Shown: piece after piece, positions 12,001 through 24,290 of the stretch | Numbering within the stretch: position 1 is the first letter of the stretch | Layout of the letters: each line of letters begins with the position of its first letter | Assembly: GCA_030062745.1 (NCBI GenBank) | Contig: CP099854.1 | Location: 14,420,876 to 14,484,875 of the forward strand | DNA from: Capitulum mitella | Lineage: Eukaryota; Arthropoda; Thecostraca; Pollicipedomorpha; Pollicipedidae | Direction: 5' to 3' | DNA length: 64,000 nucleotides | Notes under the pieces: generated by a model | Databases searched by the model: none | Told to the model about the DNA's origin: nothing | The model's input: the letters and a program-made list of their open reading frames with translations, nothing else | Made by a program: the position numbers and the translations under genes

Positions 12001-12599
12001 TCTTCTCCAGAAGAAGTAGAAGTCCACAAGGCACTAAAATATCCCGCCATCACCGATCACTAACCACTTCTTTCCACTCGTCTCAGCAGCCCGAGGCGAC
12101 TTGTAACTATGGTTAGCACCGACCGGCGACATCACCTAGGCTACCGAAAAATGTGCACAACGTTCGGCAAAAAACGCAGGGTCTAATAAAAAGAAACGCA
12201 CTCAACATGAAGCCAAGTGCACGGGAAGAATGCGCAGATTTTCCCACGATTTCAGTTTCTGGGTGTTTCCTGGCATCACAGATCGTAAATAGGCTGATTT
12301 AGTGCAGCCTGCGTTTTGTTATGCTGGAAAGAAACTTTGACACCTTTCAGACGTTTTCTGTCTCTGCATTCTGCTTCTCTGTTGTTGAAGAAGCGCGCGC
12401 AGCCTGACGCAAAGAGCGCGGGAAGATTAGTAAGAACACATGGACACGATGTTTTCACCATTTCAATTTATCCGTGCTTATTGGCCTTTGAAATAAATCG
12501 TAATTGTCGCAATGAATTTGGCGGCCGTCTCATTTTCGAGGATTATAACAACTACCCTTTAGGGCTTCTGCAATCTTATGCCGCTCCGTTCCTAATCGG

Positions 12600-13199
12600 T
12601 TCGTCACGTGACCAGCGTGCAGCACAGGGAGGCAGCCAGGATTTTATTTGGAGTCCCGGGAACGAACGATGTGTATGAAGTGAAAAAGGTTGTTTTCGGT
12701 CCCTGTGTTTGTTTTCGTTATGAACTATCGTTTTCTCTATCACGTCATTTCTCTTCCCTCCGTCTCGGTTGGTCGCTTGCATGCGCCTCTGCCGCATGTG
12801 TCGCGGTCACCGCAAGATGTCACCACACTCGGCAACTTGCCAGTTTGACGCGGTGCTGCCTGAACCGTGTCATGCAGTGCGACAGCCGGCAGGTGGAGCG
12901 CTGGAATGTTTTTTTCGTTGGCCAGCGGCTTGCGTTTTCCCTGCCTCCGCAAGCGATCAACTTGTCACGTGACCCGACCCCACTCGGATCAGGTCGGCAG
13001 CGCCAATCAGCAGAGGGCCTTGTTGCTTGCTGCCTCTTATTCAGCCCCTCATTGGTCGGTTTGGTCCACGTCATTCGCGGTCTGATCCGATGAGGTCTGG
13101 TGGACGCGCGGCTGCCATTTTGGCTTTGGACTCGCGGTGCCGTGGACGGCTGTCTTTCGGAAGCATTTTGAGAGACTGTTTGTAGGGACATTCACAGGC
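12600..13199 (+). promoter_or_regulatory. Candidate promoter with two GTCACGTGAC boxes
   Basis: CpG-rich region with two perfect palindromic E-boxes GTCACGTGAC (12603-12612 and 12964-12973), the form bound by MITF/TFE and USF-type bHLH-ZIP factors, and a YY1-like GCTGCCATTTTGG near 13111. No TATA box is evident. It leads into an ATG at 13200 with a donor 60 bases later, as expected of a promoter and first exon, but no downstream exons could be linked. Confidence 0.35.
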
Positions 13200-13260
13200 A
13201 TGTGCGTGAGTGGTGGTGCCTTTTTCCGATGCTGTTTGCCTGCGGCGAATGACTGCTCTG
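13200..13260 (+). CDS. Possible first coding exon
   Basis: ATG at 13200 opens a short frame of 20 complete codons rich in Cys and Gly, ending at a consensus donor TCTG|GTGAGT (phase 1). It follows the CpG-rich candidate promoter. No following exon in a matching phase is recognisable; the open frame at 13352-13795 has no clear domain. Confidence 0.25.
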
Positions 13261-13377
13261 GTGAGTACTGCTCCAAGTCATTCGTGAAATCACTGATAAA
13301 GCCGCTTCCTTCTTTTGCCGCGGTAGTGGAAAATAACATCAGGTTTCAGACATGATTGCGGAGGCCGCCGCGTTTTA

Positions 13378-13417
13378 CCTTGCACGACGTGGCGAAATGC
13401 GGCCACGTCGTGCAAGG
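13378..13417. repeat. 16-bp perfect inverted repeat
   Basis: Arms CCTTGCACGACGTGGC and GCCACGTCGTGCAAGG are perfectly complementary around an 8-base loop. A GC-rich hairpin this exact is unlikely by chance; the arms also contain GACGTGG/CCACGTC, a bZIP-like half-site on each strand. Confidence 0.8.
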
Positions 13418-13959
13418 CATTTGTTACAGTCGCTTTTCAAATCGCCGTGGCTCTTTTGTTACGTATGCGATGACCATCTGACGCCGCGCTTTGATAGGCA
13501 GCGTTGCAGCCGAGTTTTTTCAACGGCGTCCCAAAAGGGAAGTTTATTCGCGGAATTTTGGAAAAGTCTTATTTCGTTCCTTTGTTTTTTCGTCACCAGC
13601 TGTTTTTTCCCCACTCTCGGAGACTGGATTTCTCACCACTGCACAGCATTTCTCTTGGGCACGTCTTTGCAGATGTCGTTGTCACTCGGCGCCAGATGCC
13701 GCCACGCTCTGTACACTGTCGTGTTGCCGTCCATGCGCCATACGATAAACTGTGACATTGGCAATTTCTGTACAGATTTAAAGCATGTGGCATGAAATTT
13801 CCACTGGTTGTTCTTATATTGTTATACTCAGGAGGCTATTTGACGTATACAAAAAGCCTTCGCACCGTGTCTATGGTATTCTATATTTCATGCCGTGATA
13901 CTCAATTTCTGCATTTGTCTGTGATGGAAATATTGAGGAGAATGGAGTGCTCTAGGGCG

Positions 13960-15740
13960 ATGTTTTAAGTGTAGCCCTATTCGCTACCATGATAAATGAT
14001 ATCGGTGATGGACTTCTGCAGTCAGTCGGTCGAGCACTCTGTTGATGACTTAGCAGTCTGGGTTTGCACATCCAGTACACCATCCATGACACAACAGCTG
14101 CAGTTGGCCGTTACTCGTTTGGAGGAATGGAGTCACGTGAACGGACTCCGTTTCTGTATGACAGACTGTCGCCGCTGATTTCTGTCGCCGTCGACGTCCC
14201 TGCCCAGATAGTCAGCTGTCTGTATGGCAAGCCGATTGCAGTGCAACTAGTGGTCCGTTTTCTTGGGTTGCAACTGGATAACCATTTGACTTGACCATGA
14301 AACACTGCGTGGAAAGTGTTTTAACACTCTAAACATTTTACAAGGTGTTTCCAGAACATCTTATGGAGCGTATAGGCAAACGCTGCTGCTTTTCTATCGT
14401 TGCTTGATTAGATCCAAGATTGACTATGGTTGTATTGTTTATAACAGCTCATGCGCCACAAACGCTCCCTGGACACAGTTTACCACACCGCACTGCGGAC
14501 AGTCACTGGTGCATCTCGAACATCGCCAACTGTGTGCATTCTGGCCGAGATCCATGGGCCGCCACCGGCGTTAAGGCTTGAAATGTTGAGCCTTCGCTAC
14601 TCCTCTGCGAGTTGCGACAGTTTCCTGGTTGCCCGACGAACCAAACAGTGTTCTCTCGCCGTGCACTGGCGGTGTTTGGCGACGGTCCGGTGTCGCGTTC
14701 AGCTCCGCTCTGCGTCAGGATGCGAACATTTTTTGGGAGTCTTACAACGTCTGCCGTCACCCGCCTAGACCATTTCTCAAGCCCTCCCTGGGAGCTGGCC
14801 TCACCAACACTGGACCTGCCACTCATAACGACCAAGAAAGGAGCAGTCACGCCTGATGAGTTTCAGTTGCAAGTACTGGAACGAACTGGATCCTATCACA
14901 GATATACCACCACGTACGCACACTGTTCGAAAGCCGAATCGGGGGTGAGATGCGAGTTTGTGAGTGGCCTCGAAACACGCTCGTTTGTCTTGTCGTCCCA
15001 CGCCACAGTTTATACTGCGGAACTTGGGGCGATCCTCAAAGCGTTGTGCTTTGAGGTCAGCGATGACCTTTTACATGTGATTTTTACCGACTCCCTTAGT
15101 AGCCTAATGGCACTGAGAGAGTTTTACCCCTGCCCTCCCATTTGGCAGGATATCTTTTCGTTTTCGTCTTACACCGCTTGATCGGACCGGGAGGACAGTC
15201 GTCTTTTGCTGGATCTCGAGCCCCGTGGGCGTGGTTGGTGATGAGCTGGCTGACACGGCTGCAAAACTAGTCAGGCGGATTCCTCACGCACGACCATTTC
15301 CGCTTCCAGTCAGTGATTTTTATGGCGTCTTCTCGGCTTTTGTGCGCAGTAAATGGCAGCGTAGTTGGGAGGCAGCTGGTGCAAACAAGCTGAAGGCACA
15401 AAAGCTCCGCCATGAGTTGTGGGCGTCGTGTTCGCGGAAATGGAGGAGAGAGGAGGTGACTCTGAGTCGTTTACGTCTTTGGTACACTTACGCTACCCAT
15501 CATTACCTGCTCTGTGGGGAGGAGAAACTCCGCTGCCTTCGATGCAGTAGCCCTCTGACTGTGCGTCACGGGCTTGTCTCCTGTCGTGAATTCGACGTGG
15601 TACGAAAGTGTCGCTTGGGCCGCCATCAGTCTCTGCTTGCTCGACTTGCTTGGCGATGATTTGATGTACATCACAAAAATATCCCAATTTCTTGCGGACC
15701 TTTTGTTCTCGGTTATCTGTTCGTCCATCTAGCTGTGGCA
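13960..15740 (+). mobile_element. Non-LTR retrotransposon remnant (RT-RNase H)
   Basis: Three consecutive open pieces read as the C-terminal half of a LINE ORF2. The first is the end of the RT palm, with VDDLAVWV (the catalytic Y/F-x-D-D site, first residue disrupted by a frameshift) and the following LEEWSHVNGLRF helix (about 14000-14180). The second is a thumb region with LDTVYHTALRTVTGASRTSP (about 14460-14600). The third is an RNase H domain with ELGAILKAL...FTDSLSSLMAL and then GVVGDELADTAAKLV (about 15000-15290), ending in an RLR...THHYLL...C..C.....H....C tail near 15480-15600. This order is usual for I/Jockey-type elements that keep RNase H. The 5' end is missing and frames are shifted, so it is a dead copy. 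Confidence 0.85.
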
Positions 15741-16267
15741 GATAGTCTGTGTTCATTAGCTTTCTGTAACCAGTCTGTTTTCCTTTTTCTTCCCTGCATG
15801 TTCTGTTGTCATGAACGCAAAAGCTAAAGTTGTTAGTTTCTCGACTCTGCTCAGTAAAACATTGGTTATTGGCTCGATATGACCGTTCAGTCGAAGCGCC
15901 CTGAAATCCAAATCATCACCACCAGGTGGGAATATTGGTGCGTTTACAATTATCCCAGTATATGCCTGCAAAGTGCGTGCAAATATTCACTCACAATACA
16001 GGTACACCGTCATTGCCCTTTAAGTTTCTCAAGCCCTCGTGAGAAACTGCTAAGAATCAGCCACATCAGACACGCGTGCCGTTTACTTATGATAGGTAAA
16101 TATAAAAGAAGGCTATGGTGGCGTACAATGAACAAAAACCGCTCCATGCCTATAGAGTAATGTATTCCATATCACTAGAATTAGTTGTTTCGTAGACCTT
16201 TCATTTCGTTATTGGTGCTTCTGCAAATAATTCTAACAAAACAGTTTATACGGGCAAACTGCGTCAA

Positions 16268-17652
16268 CAATGAACGAAAAACATTTCCAGAAAGCCGTAA
16301 AAATTTCTAGACGACTTTTGGAATGTAATGTTTAAGAAAACAAACTGAGGGCAAAATTTCGAAAAAAGGTTTCGGTCAAAATTTTTGGTAACAAAATTGC
16401 AAATTTCTTATATTCCTCCTCTAATTCGTCTTTCAACGCTCATTGTCAACAACTCTGCAATTAGTAACATTTGTGACAACCTATTTCTTAAGGTAACAAA
16501 AAAACCTAACTCAATACATGTTTGTACTAACTCACATGTTCCACTGAGTTAGTGAGATTCGGTGTCATGCATTGCTTCCGCACAAGGTCGTATGAATTGG
16601 TTATTGCTTGCTGAAAACCGCTTGTCAGTAACTTGAATAGGTTTGGAGCAAATAATAAATATTTACACCCAGTTTTCGCCGTTGCTTTAACATAAGCCAA
16701 CGTTAAAAATCCAGCCAGCACTGTGCGGGATTGCTCCACTTTGACGAGAAATATTTGTACTTTCCCGTCAACGTAGGACGCAAATAAAATAACCGTTAGA
16801 AAGCCCAGACAATTTTGCATGTCAGTTTTTAGGTAAATTTTTGAGGGAAGAAATTTTAAGTAGTCAAGATTTTGACAGAATTTTGAGCAAAAATTTTTGG
16901 TCTAAAAATTCAGCTTTTGGAAATTTCCTTTTGCAGTCGTCTTGCAGCATGTATTTCCAACAACTAGGTAATTGGCAACATGTGGGACAACTTATTTCTT
17001 ACTGTACCAAAACAGACCTACTGACTGCATGCTTGTACTAACTCACAACACTCGGTGAGTTAGTGAGTTGCGAAGTAACACGCCACCATTTTAGAAGGCT
17101 CTATGCATTAGCTATCGTTTGCTGCAAACCGCTTGTGAATACCTTTCGTAGTTGAGAAAATAGCAGTTGTTTAGACCGTGTTTTCCCCATTACTTTAACA
17201 TTGAGCAATGCTTAACTAGTCATTGTGCAGCCGTCGCGCTGGAACTACCACTACAGGGTAGCGATACCGCCAAAAACGTCATGCGCGTCACGTCAAAGCC
17301 ACGTGTAAGCAAAATCAAGCAATGTTCGACGCGATTGTCGAAACAATCGCCCGTATCAGAGTTAAGTGATTTCAATAAAACCGTAATTCAGTGATTTCTG
17401 TTGAAAAATAGTGTCCAAGTGCACGTTGATGCATTGGGAAGCCATCCGATTCACATTGTTTGTTGTAATTACATCACTACGGCCATGAGGTACGATTTTA
17501 TAACGTCTATAACGCATTTATAACACTCAGTCTTTTCTCCTTACTTGTGCTACTGAAAACGTTTTATCGTCACAACGATCTGACTTACGGAGAAATAAGA
17601 CCAAGAAAAAGCATCAGACTTGCATTGGAATGCTTAAAAAGTCATAAACTTA
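16268..17652 (+). repeat. Repeat family D, copy 1
   Basis: Almost the whole segment recurs at 28338-29712. Shared landmarks include ACATTTCCAGAAAGCC at the start, CATGTTTGTACTAACTCACA, GCAGCCGTCGCGCT and CTTACGGAGAAATAAGACCA near the end. There is no coding potential, no terminal inverted repeat and no obvious target duplication. It is AT-rich, probably a non-autonomous element or a segmental duplication. In both copies the 3' flank is followed by TTAAGCATC/GTAGCC motifs. Confidence 0.85.
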
Positions 17653-20560
17653 GCCATTTGTGGGATGCTTAAGCTTCAAACCTGTACCGTTTTACCTGAA
17701 AAAAAGTGATTAAGCCCATTTTTTGATGCTCAAAGCTGCGCACACTCTTAAATTGTCGTGTGTCACCCCCTAGGCGCTTTTCGATCAATTTTAAGTCCGC
17801 CAGGTCACTTAAGGCAAATGTTCATTTTCCGGTCAGATTTCCCAGTCCGGTAAAAATGAAAAAATTGAAAGTAGTATTTTTGCGACTTTTTCACATTTTT
17901 CGAATCAGGAGAGCATGCAGATAGCATACCTGGTAAATCTTACCGCGCACTCACCGACACCAAACGTATCGTTAGATATTGAAACTTTTTACGTCATTGC
18001 AATGGCATTGGCATCCGTAACGTACCGTGATTTTGAGCAGAATGTAATGACTGTTTTTTTTTAGAGACGCTTACCACTTTTTTTGACCCACCGGCTCCCT
18101 TATGCATCGTGGTAGCCAAATTTCGATTTCCTGTGTTTCAAGGGCAAACTAGATTTGAATGCCAGGAATGGATGCGCCTTGATGCGCTGATTCCAACATT
18201 GTCACTTTTTAAGCTGTAAACCCATTTTAAGTGCACTTAAGTGTATTTGAATTTTGCTGACCGGCCATTCCCGGAGATAGCAATTCATGCTGCTTAAGGA
18301 ATTTCAGATGCTGATATTTTTCGAACCAAGCGACTGGCAACGGTTTGGCGGCTTGCGCGCACGTCAGCACAATTATGCGCGTCCGATCCGCCTAAGAAAA
18401 CTTCTTAAAAAGCTCTGATTTTTTTTTAATTTGAAGTTTTTCGACCTGCGTGAAAAAAACGCAACGTGCTGGAGAGTGCTGGTTACCCGGAAACGTTGCG
18501 TTTTACCGCCTTTTTTACTGTTTTGCCCGAAACTGCATTCTGGTGCGACGTTTTGCACTTATTGTTGGTTTTTACTCCTCCCGTTCTTAAGCAGCATGGT
18601 AGCCAAATACGTACCACTTCCGGTATAACATGCTAGAACCCCATTAAACTGTACGAAAAACAGTGCAAACGATAGCGCTCGACCTGATGCACCGCCCCGT
18701 GGTGATTGCAACAGCCTGACACGCGTAAAACACGGCCAAACAAGCAGTTATCATCCTCAAGCATCGAAGTAGCCACATGCCGTATGTGTCCGTATGTTAC
18801 CGTTTCTCGCGCGGCAACGCTTGCGCGAGCGCCAACCACGGCGTAGTTGGGTCTCGTGACCTCAGATCGTTGTGTTGCCATGCCACGCATACTGTCAACG
18901 TTTCAGCCAGTTTGCTGCACAAATGCGGTCACCATGAGCAATTGACCCAAGTGGGGGGGGGGGGGTCTTAAACATCATAGTAGCCACCATTGCAAAACTT
19001 GCGGCATGGCATCCAAAAATGTGTCCAGTGCAGTTCTTCGTTGATTTTAAAGACTCGCGTTGACAAGATACACTACGTCACCTGCCTCCACATGCTCATG
19101 TGCGTAAAAGGCCTTCGCAAACACTGTTAAGTCCGTTAAGAGTCACGGTAATTTTTACCCTGTCACCCCACCGACAGCTGCCTGCCCGCTTGCGTCAAAC
19201 CCGGCCTGTGCAATTCTTAGCTCAGAGAGAGTTGTAATGAGCAAAAACGTAGCCGGTGCAGTTCTCCATCTTTTGGTGCATATTTCACTAAAATTCGTCC
19301 AGTTGTTCGGAGGGGCTTTCTGTTTGAAACAGTGCATGTTTGGTTGCCGCATTTCGTCCGTCAAAACCTCCATCTTTGTCGCCGTATTACTCAAAAAGTA
19401 AGAAACGTACAGAAAAACTAAAAACAGCATCAAATACATCGTTTATTGGTGTATACGAAAGTACCACGAAAACTGCGATCAAAAAGAAAATTTGGCCCCT
19501 CTAAATAAAAACTCAAGATTTTTGGCATAATTTTTCGGTTTTTGGTTTTTCGTGACAGATGTATATTGCAAGGTTGTTCGCCATGCCATTTTACATCTAA
19601 AACCGCGGTCACGTCAAAATGGTCAAAATCGGCCTAAATTACCCCTTTCCGTTTTTTTGCGGCCCAAGATATTTTTTTTCCAAAATGACAATTTTGAGGA
19701 TTGTTATGGGGTCAACTTACCATTCTGAGTAACTTTCTCATGCCATGTTGGGCCATAAAACCAACCAAAAACGGTCAAAAGCGGGATCAAAAGCAAAAAT
19801 TGTTGTCCCCTGGTGCGTCAAAGACTAACCGTCAATAAAATCACCAAAGACACTCTGTCCGATGTATCGGACAGTGCTGTATACGTAAAATGGGCCTTAC
19901 AGTCCGAATATGTGGTCAGTTTTGTGATTCTGTGCATTAAGAAATTATGGCTTCCGGGACCTTAAAAAAGCAGTTTTCCATTGAAACCAATTATTTTGCC
20001 ATCAGTCTATGGTTAAAACAAAGACATACCTGGTAAGCCCGGAAAATCTTCTACCCCACGGTGGGAGAAACACTGCGTTCATCGCCAGATATTTCTGCCT
20101 TGCAGTGCAGTATCTCCTCTTCATAATGAAAATGAAAAGAAAAACAGTTTGTCTCCTGTGCATCGTGATGGCCTGTCACGTCGTTCGTTGTTGCCGACAT
20201 TTAGTCACCCAGTGTTACTTGGAGGCTGTCACAGTCCATTGATAAAGATGAAGTACAGGAACGTTTAACTATATTGACATGTTTGTTCTATGTACACAAG
20301 GACACAGACATATGTACACAATAAAACACAGAAACAAAAAGATCAAAAAGCATCGAAAAGATAGATATTGTCAAAAGAGAAATTACATGATCAGGTTTCC
20401 GCGGAGGTACGATTTTCTGAGATATTTGGCTTTCTCGTAAATTTGGGATTTTGAAAAACGGGAAAGGGCGGTCGTAACTCCGGGTGTTGTAAGGATATCA
20501 TAAGCGTCGTATGTCGCGACCCGGCCGACAATAAAATCTGCAGCCGCGGCCTGCAGCACT
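17653..20560. other. AT-rich intergenic stretch with motif cluster
   Basis: No gene is supportable. The stretch holds five spaced variants of a TTAAGCATC...GTAGCC motif (separate entry), a G11 run near 18955 and long AT-rich sequence between 19.0 and 20.5 kb. Open frames are short and featureless. Confidence 0.4.
17655..18990 (+). repeat. Dispersed TTAAGCATC-N-GTAGCC motif (5' cluster)
   Basis: Variants occur at about 18099 (TTATGCATCGTGGTAGCCA), 18587 (TTAAGCAGCATGGTAGCCA), 18756 (TCAAGCATCGAAGTAGCCA) and 18968 (TTAAACATCATAGTAGCCA), with a half-motif at 17661. Spacing is hundreds of bases, all in the same orientation. A denser cluster of the same word lies at 29730-30120. Confidence 0.6.
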
Positions 20561-20569
20561 GCTGTTTCT

Positions 20570-23429
20570 TCAGCGTGCCACACGAGCCGTCGGGCACCGG
20601 CGGCTCGTGTGGCACGCTCGGCGGCAGGCTCGCGGCTGTTTGGGGCCGGCTGTCCGGCGCTGGCGGCGGGCTGGCTGGCGCTGGCGGCGGGCAGGCTGGC
20701 GCTGGCGGCGGGCTGGCTGGCGCTGGAGGCGCGCTGGCGGCGGGCAGGCTGGCGCTGGCGGCGGGCTGGCTGGCGCTGGAGGCGCGCTGGCGGCGGGCTG
20801 GCCGGCGCTGGCGGCGGCGGTGGCGGCAGAGGCCACGCCAGATGTGCCGGCCTCCTCGCCGACCGACACCCGTGCCGGCGGCAGGCCTGCGACCTTGGCC
20901 CGCCATTCGGGCGGCAGGGCCGTCACGGACGGCGGCACCAGCGAGCCGCAGTCCACGTCGTCGTCGGACTCGGCGTCCGTAATGCTCGGGGTGGTGCCGC
21001 CGCCGTTGTTGTCGCCGGCCGCCGAGCCGGCCTCCGCGCTGGAGCGCCGCCGGTGCCGCTCCAGGGAGACGATGCCGGCCAGGCGGGACGACGTTCCGGC
21101 GACGTCAAAGACGTCGTACGTCCGCCTGGCCGTCTCCTCCGAATACGCCATGGCAGCGGCGACGGCTCTGCAACGGGCACGTGAACTGATTAACAACGTC
21201 GAAATTAACCACAGTCGAACGGCGACACGAACAGGGTGCATTGGCTGGCGACAAAGCACAGCAGCATCGAGCTAAATGGCAAAAGCTCGCACGCAGAACA
21301 CAGCGAGAACTGTGCCAAGACACGACTCGGCAGAGCGCCGTTAGCTGAGCGTAAACCACGCGGCTGGCAACGCGGTGTGCCGGCTTACCCTTGCATGTCC
21401 GGCTCGGCCGACGCCGTGCCGATCACGGCACCGTATCGGATGCCGCTAGCGGTGAGATCGGGCACGACGTCGTCCGGAAGAGCCCGCCGCCAGACCAGCT
21501 TGCAGATCTTCCCAGCGTTCGAACTGTCGACCGGCTGGCCGCGCGTACCAATGAATAGCTGTGAAATAAAGCACAAGCAGTCACACGAAGGCGTCAGCTG
21601 ACACGCACCGGTGGAAAACGCAGTGCCAACGCTCGACAGCACCCTGATGCCACGGCGGCGGACAACACTCGTCCGGTGCCTGGCCGCCGGCCGGCGTTTG
21701 TACATACCCGGCCGCTGTCTCTGCGGCCGGCAGGCAGCAGCGACGGCCTCTCCTCCGCCACGTGGTGGAGGAGGCGCCGCCACAGGTCTTCGGTGACAGT
21801 CACCTCCAAGTTCGACGTGGCGGAGGTCTTGAACTCAAAATTTCTGATGAACCGTCGCTGCTGCCCGTCGATTTCGGCGATCTGCGGGCACACATGAAGC
21901 CGAGTTCAAACAATCAAATCGCTGAAGGTCGACACAACAGCATGCAGTATAGGAGGCCGCAGTGCGAGCGACGCAGGGCACAGTGGTCGGGGCGCGCGCA
22001 CGGCATCAGATCGTGGACAGTCGACGCTGTGTAAACAGCAGCCCGGCGGAAATGCACCACGAGTAACGCGCAGCACAGTGATCGGTCCGGCTCCTGCTGG
22101 TGCTGCTGCTGCTCACTCTGGCGTCGTTCACGGCGTCGACCGTTATGCCGGTCACGTGGCTCGGGCGTCCGGCGCACAGGACCATCATGATGGTCATCAG
22201 GCCGTTGCGGGACGCCCGAGCCACGTCCGGCAGGGTGGCGACGCCGGTAGGTGCCGGGCACGCCGTCATGCGGGCGATGTAGGAGGTCTGTCGGCAAAAG
22301 GGCATCCGATTAAGTACAAGACGGCCACGAGAATCGTCCAGCCACGCCGCCCGCACCGCGCAGAAGTCGCGCAAAACAATGACGACAGCAGCGGGGACGC
22401 GACGAATGGCGCCGAGACGGATCTCATGAGAGCAACGCACGCGAAACCGTGTAACTACAGGCGACCGACAACACAGCGCCGCCGCCAGTCAGTTACGCAC
22501 GGCGAGGAAACGTTGCTGGAGATCGATGTTGACGACGCGGGCTGACTGGGCCTCGTAGTGGCGCTGCCGCTCCCAGTGCGCCTCCTGGAGGGCTTTCGCC
22601 CATCCAGAGAGGCGCTCCTGGATTGCCTGTGAATGGCGAGAATGTCGTTAGCCGGCGGCGGCGAAGGTGGGGCGCGGCGCCACAGGACGCGACAATCGGT
22701 ACAAGATGTTTGTGAACACGGTCAGCAGCCGTTGTGAACACTCACGGGCACGCGCGGCAGCCACGGCTGGAGGCCCAGGCAGTCCGCGTCGATGGCCAGG
22801 TATGAAATCAGCTTTTTCAGGCAGCGGATATCCACTTTGATCGTGCCGGAGGTGCGCTGGCGCGCCCGCTGCTGGTGCGCCAGCCAGCCGTCCGGCCGCT
22901 CGACGGCCAGCTCCGGGCCGCTGAGCGCGGCCAGAAGGTGCTGCGGCCGGAGCCGGTCGGCCGGGCTGCCGGACACCACTTCCGGCACGAAGAGGCGCAG
23001 CTGCAACAAAGGGAGTCCGCATGACGACGCATGCCGCGCAAGAGGACATCGGCGACAACACGAGCACGGCCACCAGCCGCGAGATGACGAATGCACGGCG
23101 ACGGACGCACCGTGACGACACACATCGGCGCGACATGACATGACATGACACGACAGAAGCGTCGCAGGTGGCGCTTACCGCCCGCATGTGGCGCTGAACC
23201 TTCGTAGGGGGGCAGCAGCCGCCGCGGACGCCCCGCAGAAACGCCGAGAAGGCCTCGAGCATCTCCTCGAGGCCGACGATTTCTACGGGAACGTTCGCGG
23301 CAGCCGACGGCGGCCCGGCGTCGACGCGCCGCGCCCGGGCGTACGCCTGTCGGTACTGTGGACAAGCGGCCACTGATGTCACGCACAACCGGCGGTCGCA
23401 GGGGACGGCAGGGCGCGCACACACACACA

Positions 23430-23465
<36 letters not shown>

Positions 23466-23585
23466 CACATACATACATACATACATACATACATACATAC
23501 ATACATACATACATACATACATACATACATACATACATACATACATACATACATACATACATACATACATACATACATACATACA

Positions 23586-23625
<40 letters not shown>

Positions 23626-24290
23626 TACATACACAGCCAGCAAAACAGCGAAATGCACGGAAGTGCGTCAACACATCCACATAGCTGCACATTGCACGTA
23701 CCTCAATGGTGCCCACCGGCAAGTGGGTTTGAAGGTGCCGGCTGATATTGACGACGACGGCCCGGCACTGGGTGGCCGGGTCGTCGTCGCCAAATGGGCA
23801 CTCCCAGCGCGCCCGCACCCGCTTTGGGGGTGGGGCGAGCGCGGCAGCCTCCGTCTGCCGCTGCCGCCGAGCTTCCTCGGCGGCACGGTGAGCCAGCTGA
23901 AACACACAGCCGACAGCTATACGCATGCGGGACGTACTCGGCGCAGCTGCACGCAAAAACACGTCAAGCCGTGCAATGGCAGCACGCACAATGCACGCCG
24001 ATGCCTACCTCCGGGTGGACCGTGCGGACGTGCCGCGTCAGATTCAAATAGCTGCGCCCTTCGCAGGGCGGCAGGCGGCAGGCGTGGCGCTGGCGCTGCG
24101 CCGTGGTCGCGCCTCCGCGCCACGGGCCCCTCCGCGGCTGGCACGCTGCAACGCACGCACATCACGATGATTCGTTCGATGCACAGGTACACTCGCTCGT
24201 CGACGCGCGGATTTCGGCACCAGGACCTCAGTGCACGCAGTCTGCGGTTACAGGTGCGCCATCTCCGTCATCGTATTCATAATCCGACAT
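20570..24290 (-). CDS. Crypton-like tyrosine recombinase, spliced
   Basis: Proposed exons: 24290-24252, 24137-24009, 23896-23702, 23355-23179, 23000-22746, 22626-22501, 22287-22117, 21881-21708, 21558-21389 and 21167-20570 (about 677 codons). Introns have GT..AG ends and all are phase 0 except the last (phase 2); no exon contains a stop. Exons 2 and 3 each encode a C2H2-like finger (C-x4-C...LNLTRHVRTVH and ECPFGD...QC...ISRHLQTH). Exons 5-6 look like a SAM-like core-binding domain. Exons 7-10 follow the Crypton-type catalytic order: Arg in CAGRPSHV, Lys in FEFKTSA, Arg in GIRYG, and nucleophile Tyr in EETARRTYDVF. The usual His before the final helix is Tyr (MAYSEETA). The tail is low-complexity Pro/Ala. 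The first exon is the least certain. It could be an active transposon or a domesticated gene; the role is inferred from motifs only. Confidence 0.78.
20640..20830. repeat. GC-rich minisatellite in recombinase tail
   Basis: Imperfect tandem repeats of a GCTGGCGGCGGGCTGG-type unit form the end of the last recombinase exon and encode Pro/Ala/Ser-rich sequence in any minus-strand frame. Length changes here would shift the C-terminal frame, so the exact stop (20570 versus 20391 in another frame) is uncertain. Confidence 0.8.
23413..23635. repeat. Compound (ACGC)n(ACAT)n(ACGC)n microsatellite
   Basis: About 30 uninterrupted ACAT units are flanked on both sides by ACGC units, giving a symmetric tract of about 220 bases in the third intron of the recombinase gene. 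Long open frames across it (Tyr/Val/Cys or His/Thr repeats) are artefacts. Confidence 0.95.

Noticed and set aside
13352-13795. 147-codon plus-strand frame as a THAP-type exon
   Set aside because: Cys and His spacing does not fit the THAP signature and no junction links it to the first exon candidate.
20391-20906. 171-codon alternative frame at the end of the recombinase gene
   Set aside because: Out of frame with the catalytic Tyr exon; arises from the Pro/Ala minisatellite, though a length change there could switch to it.
22648-23684. Long open frames of Tyr/Val/Cys or His/Thr repeats on both strands
   Set aside because: They are translations of the ACGC/ACAT microsatellite plus neighbouring recombinase exons in the wrong frame.
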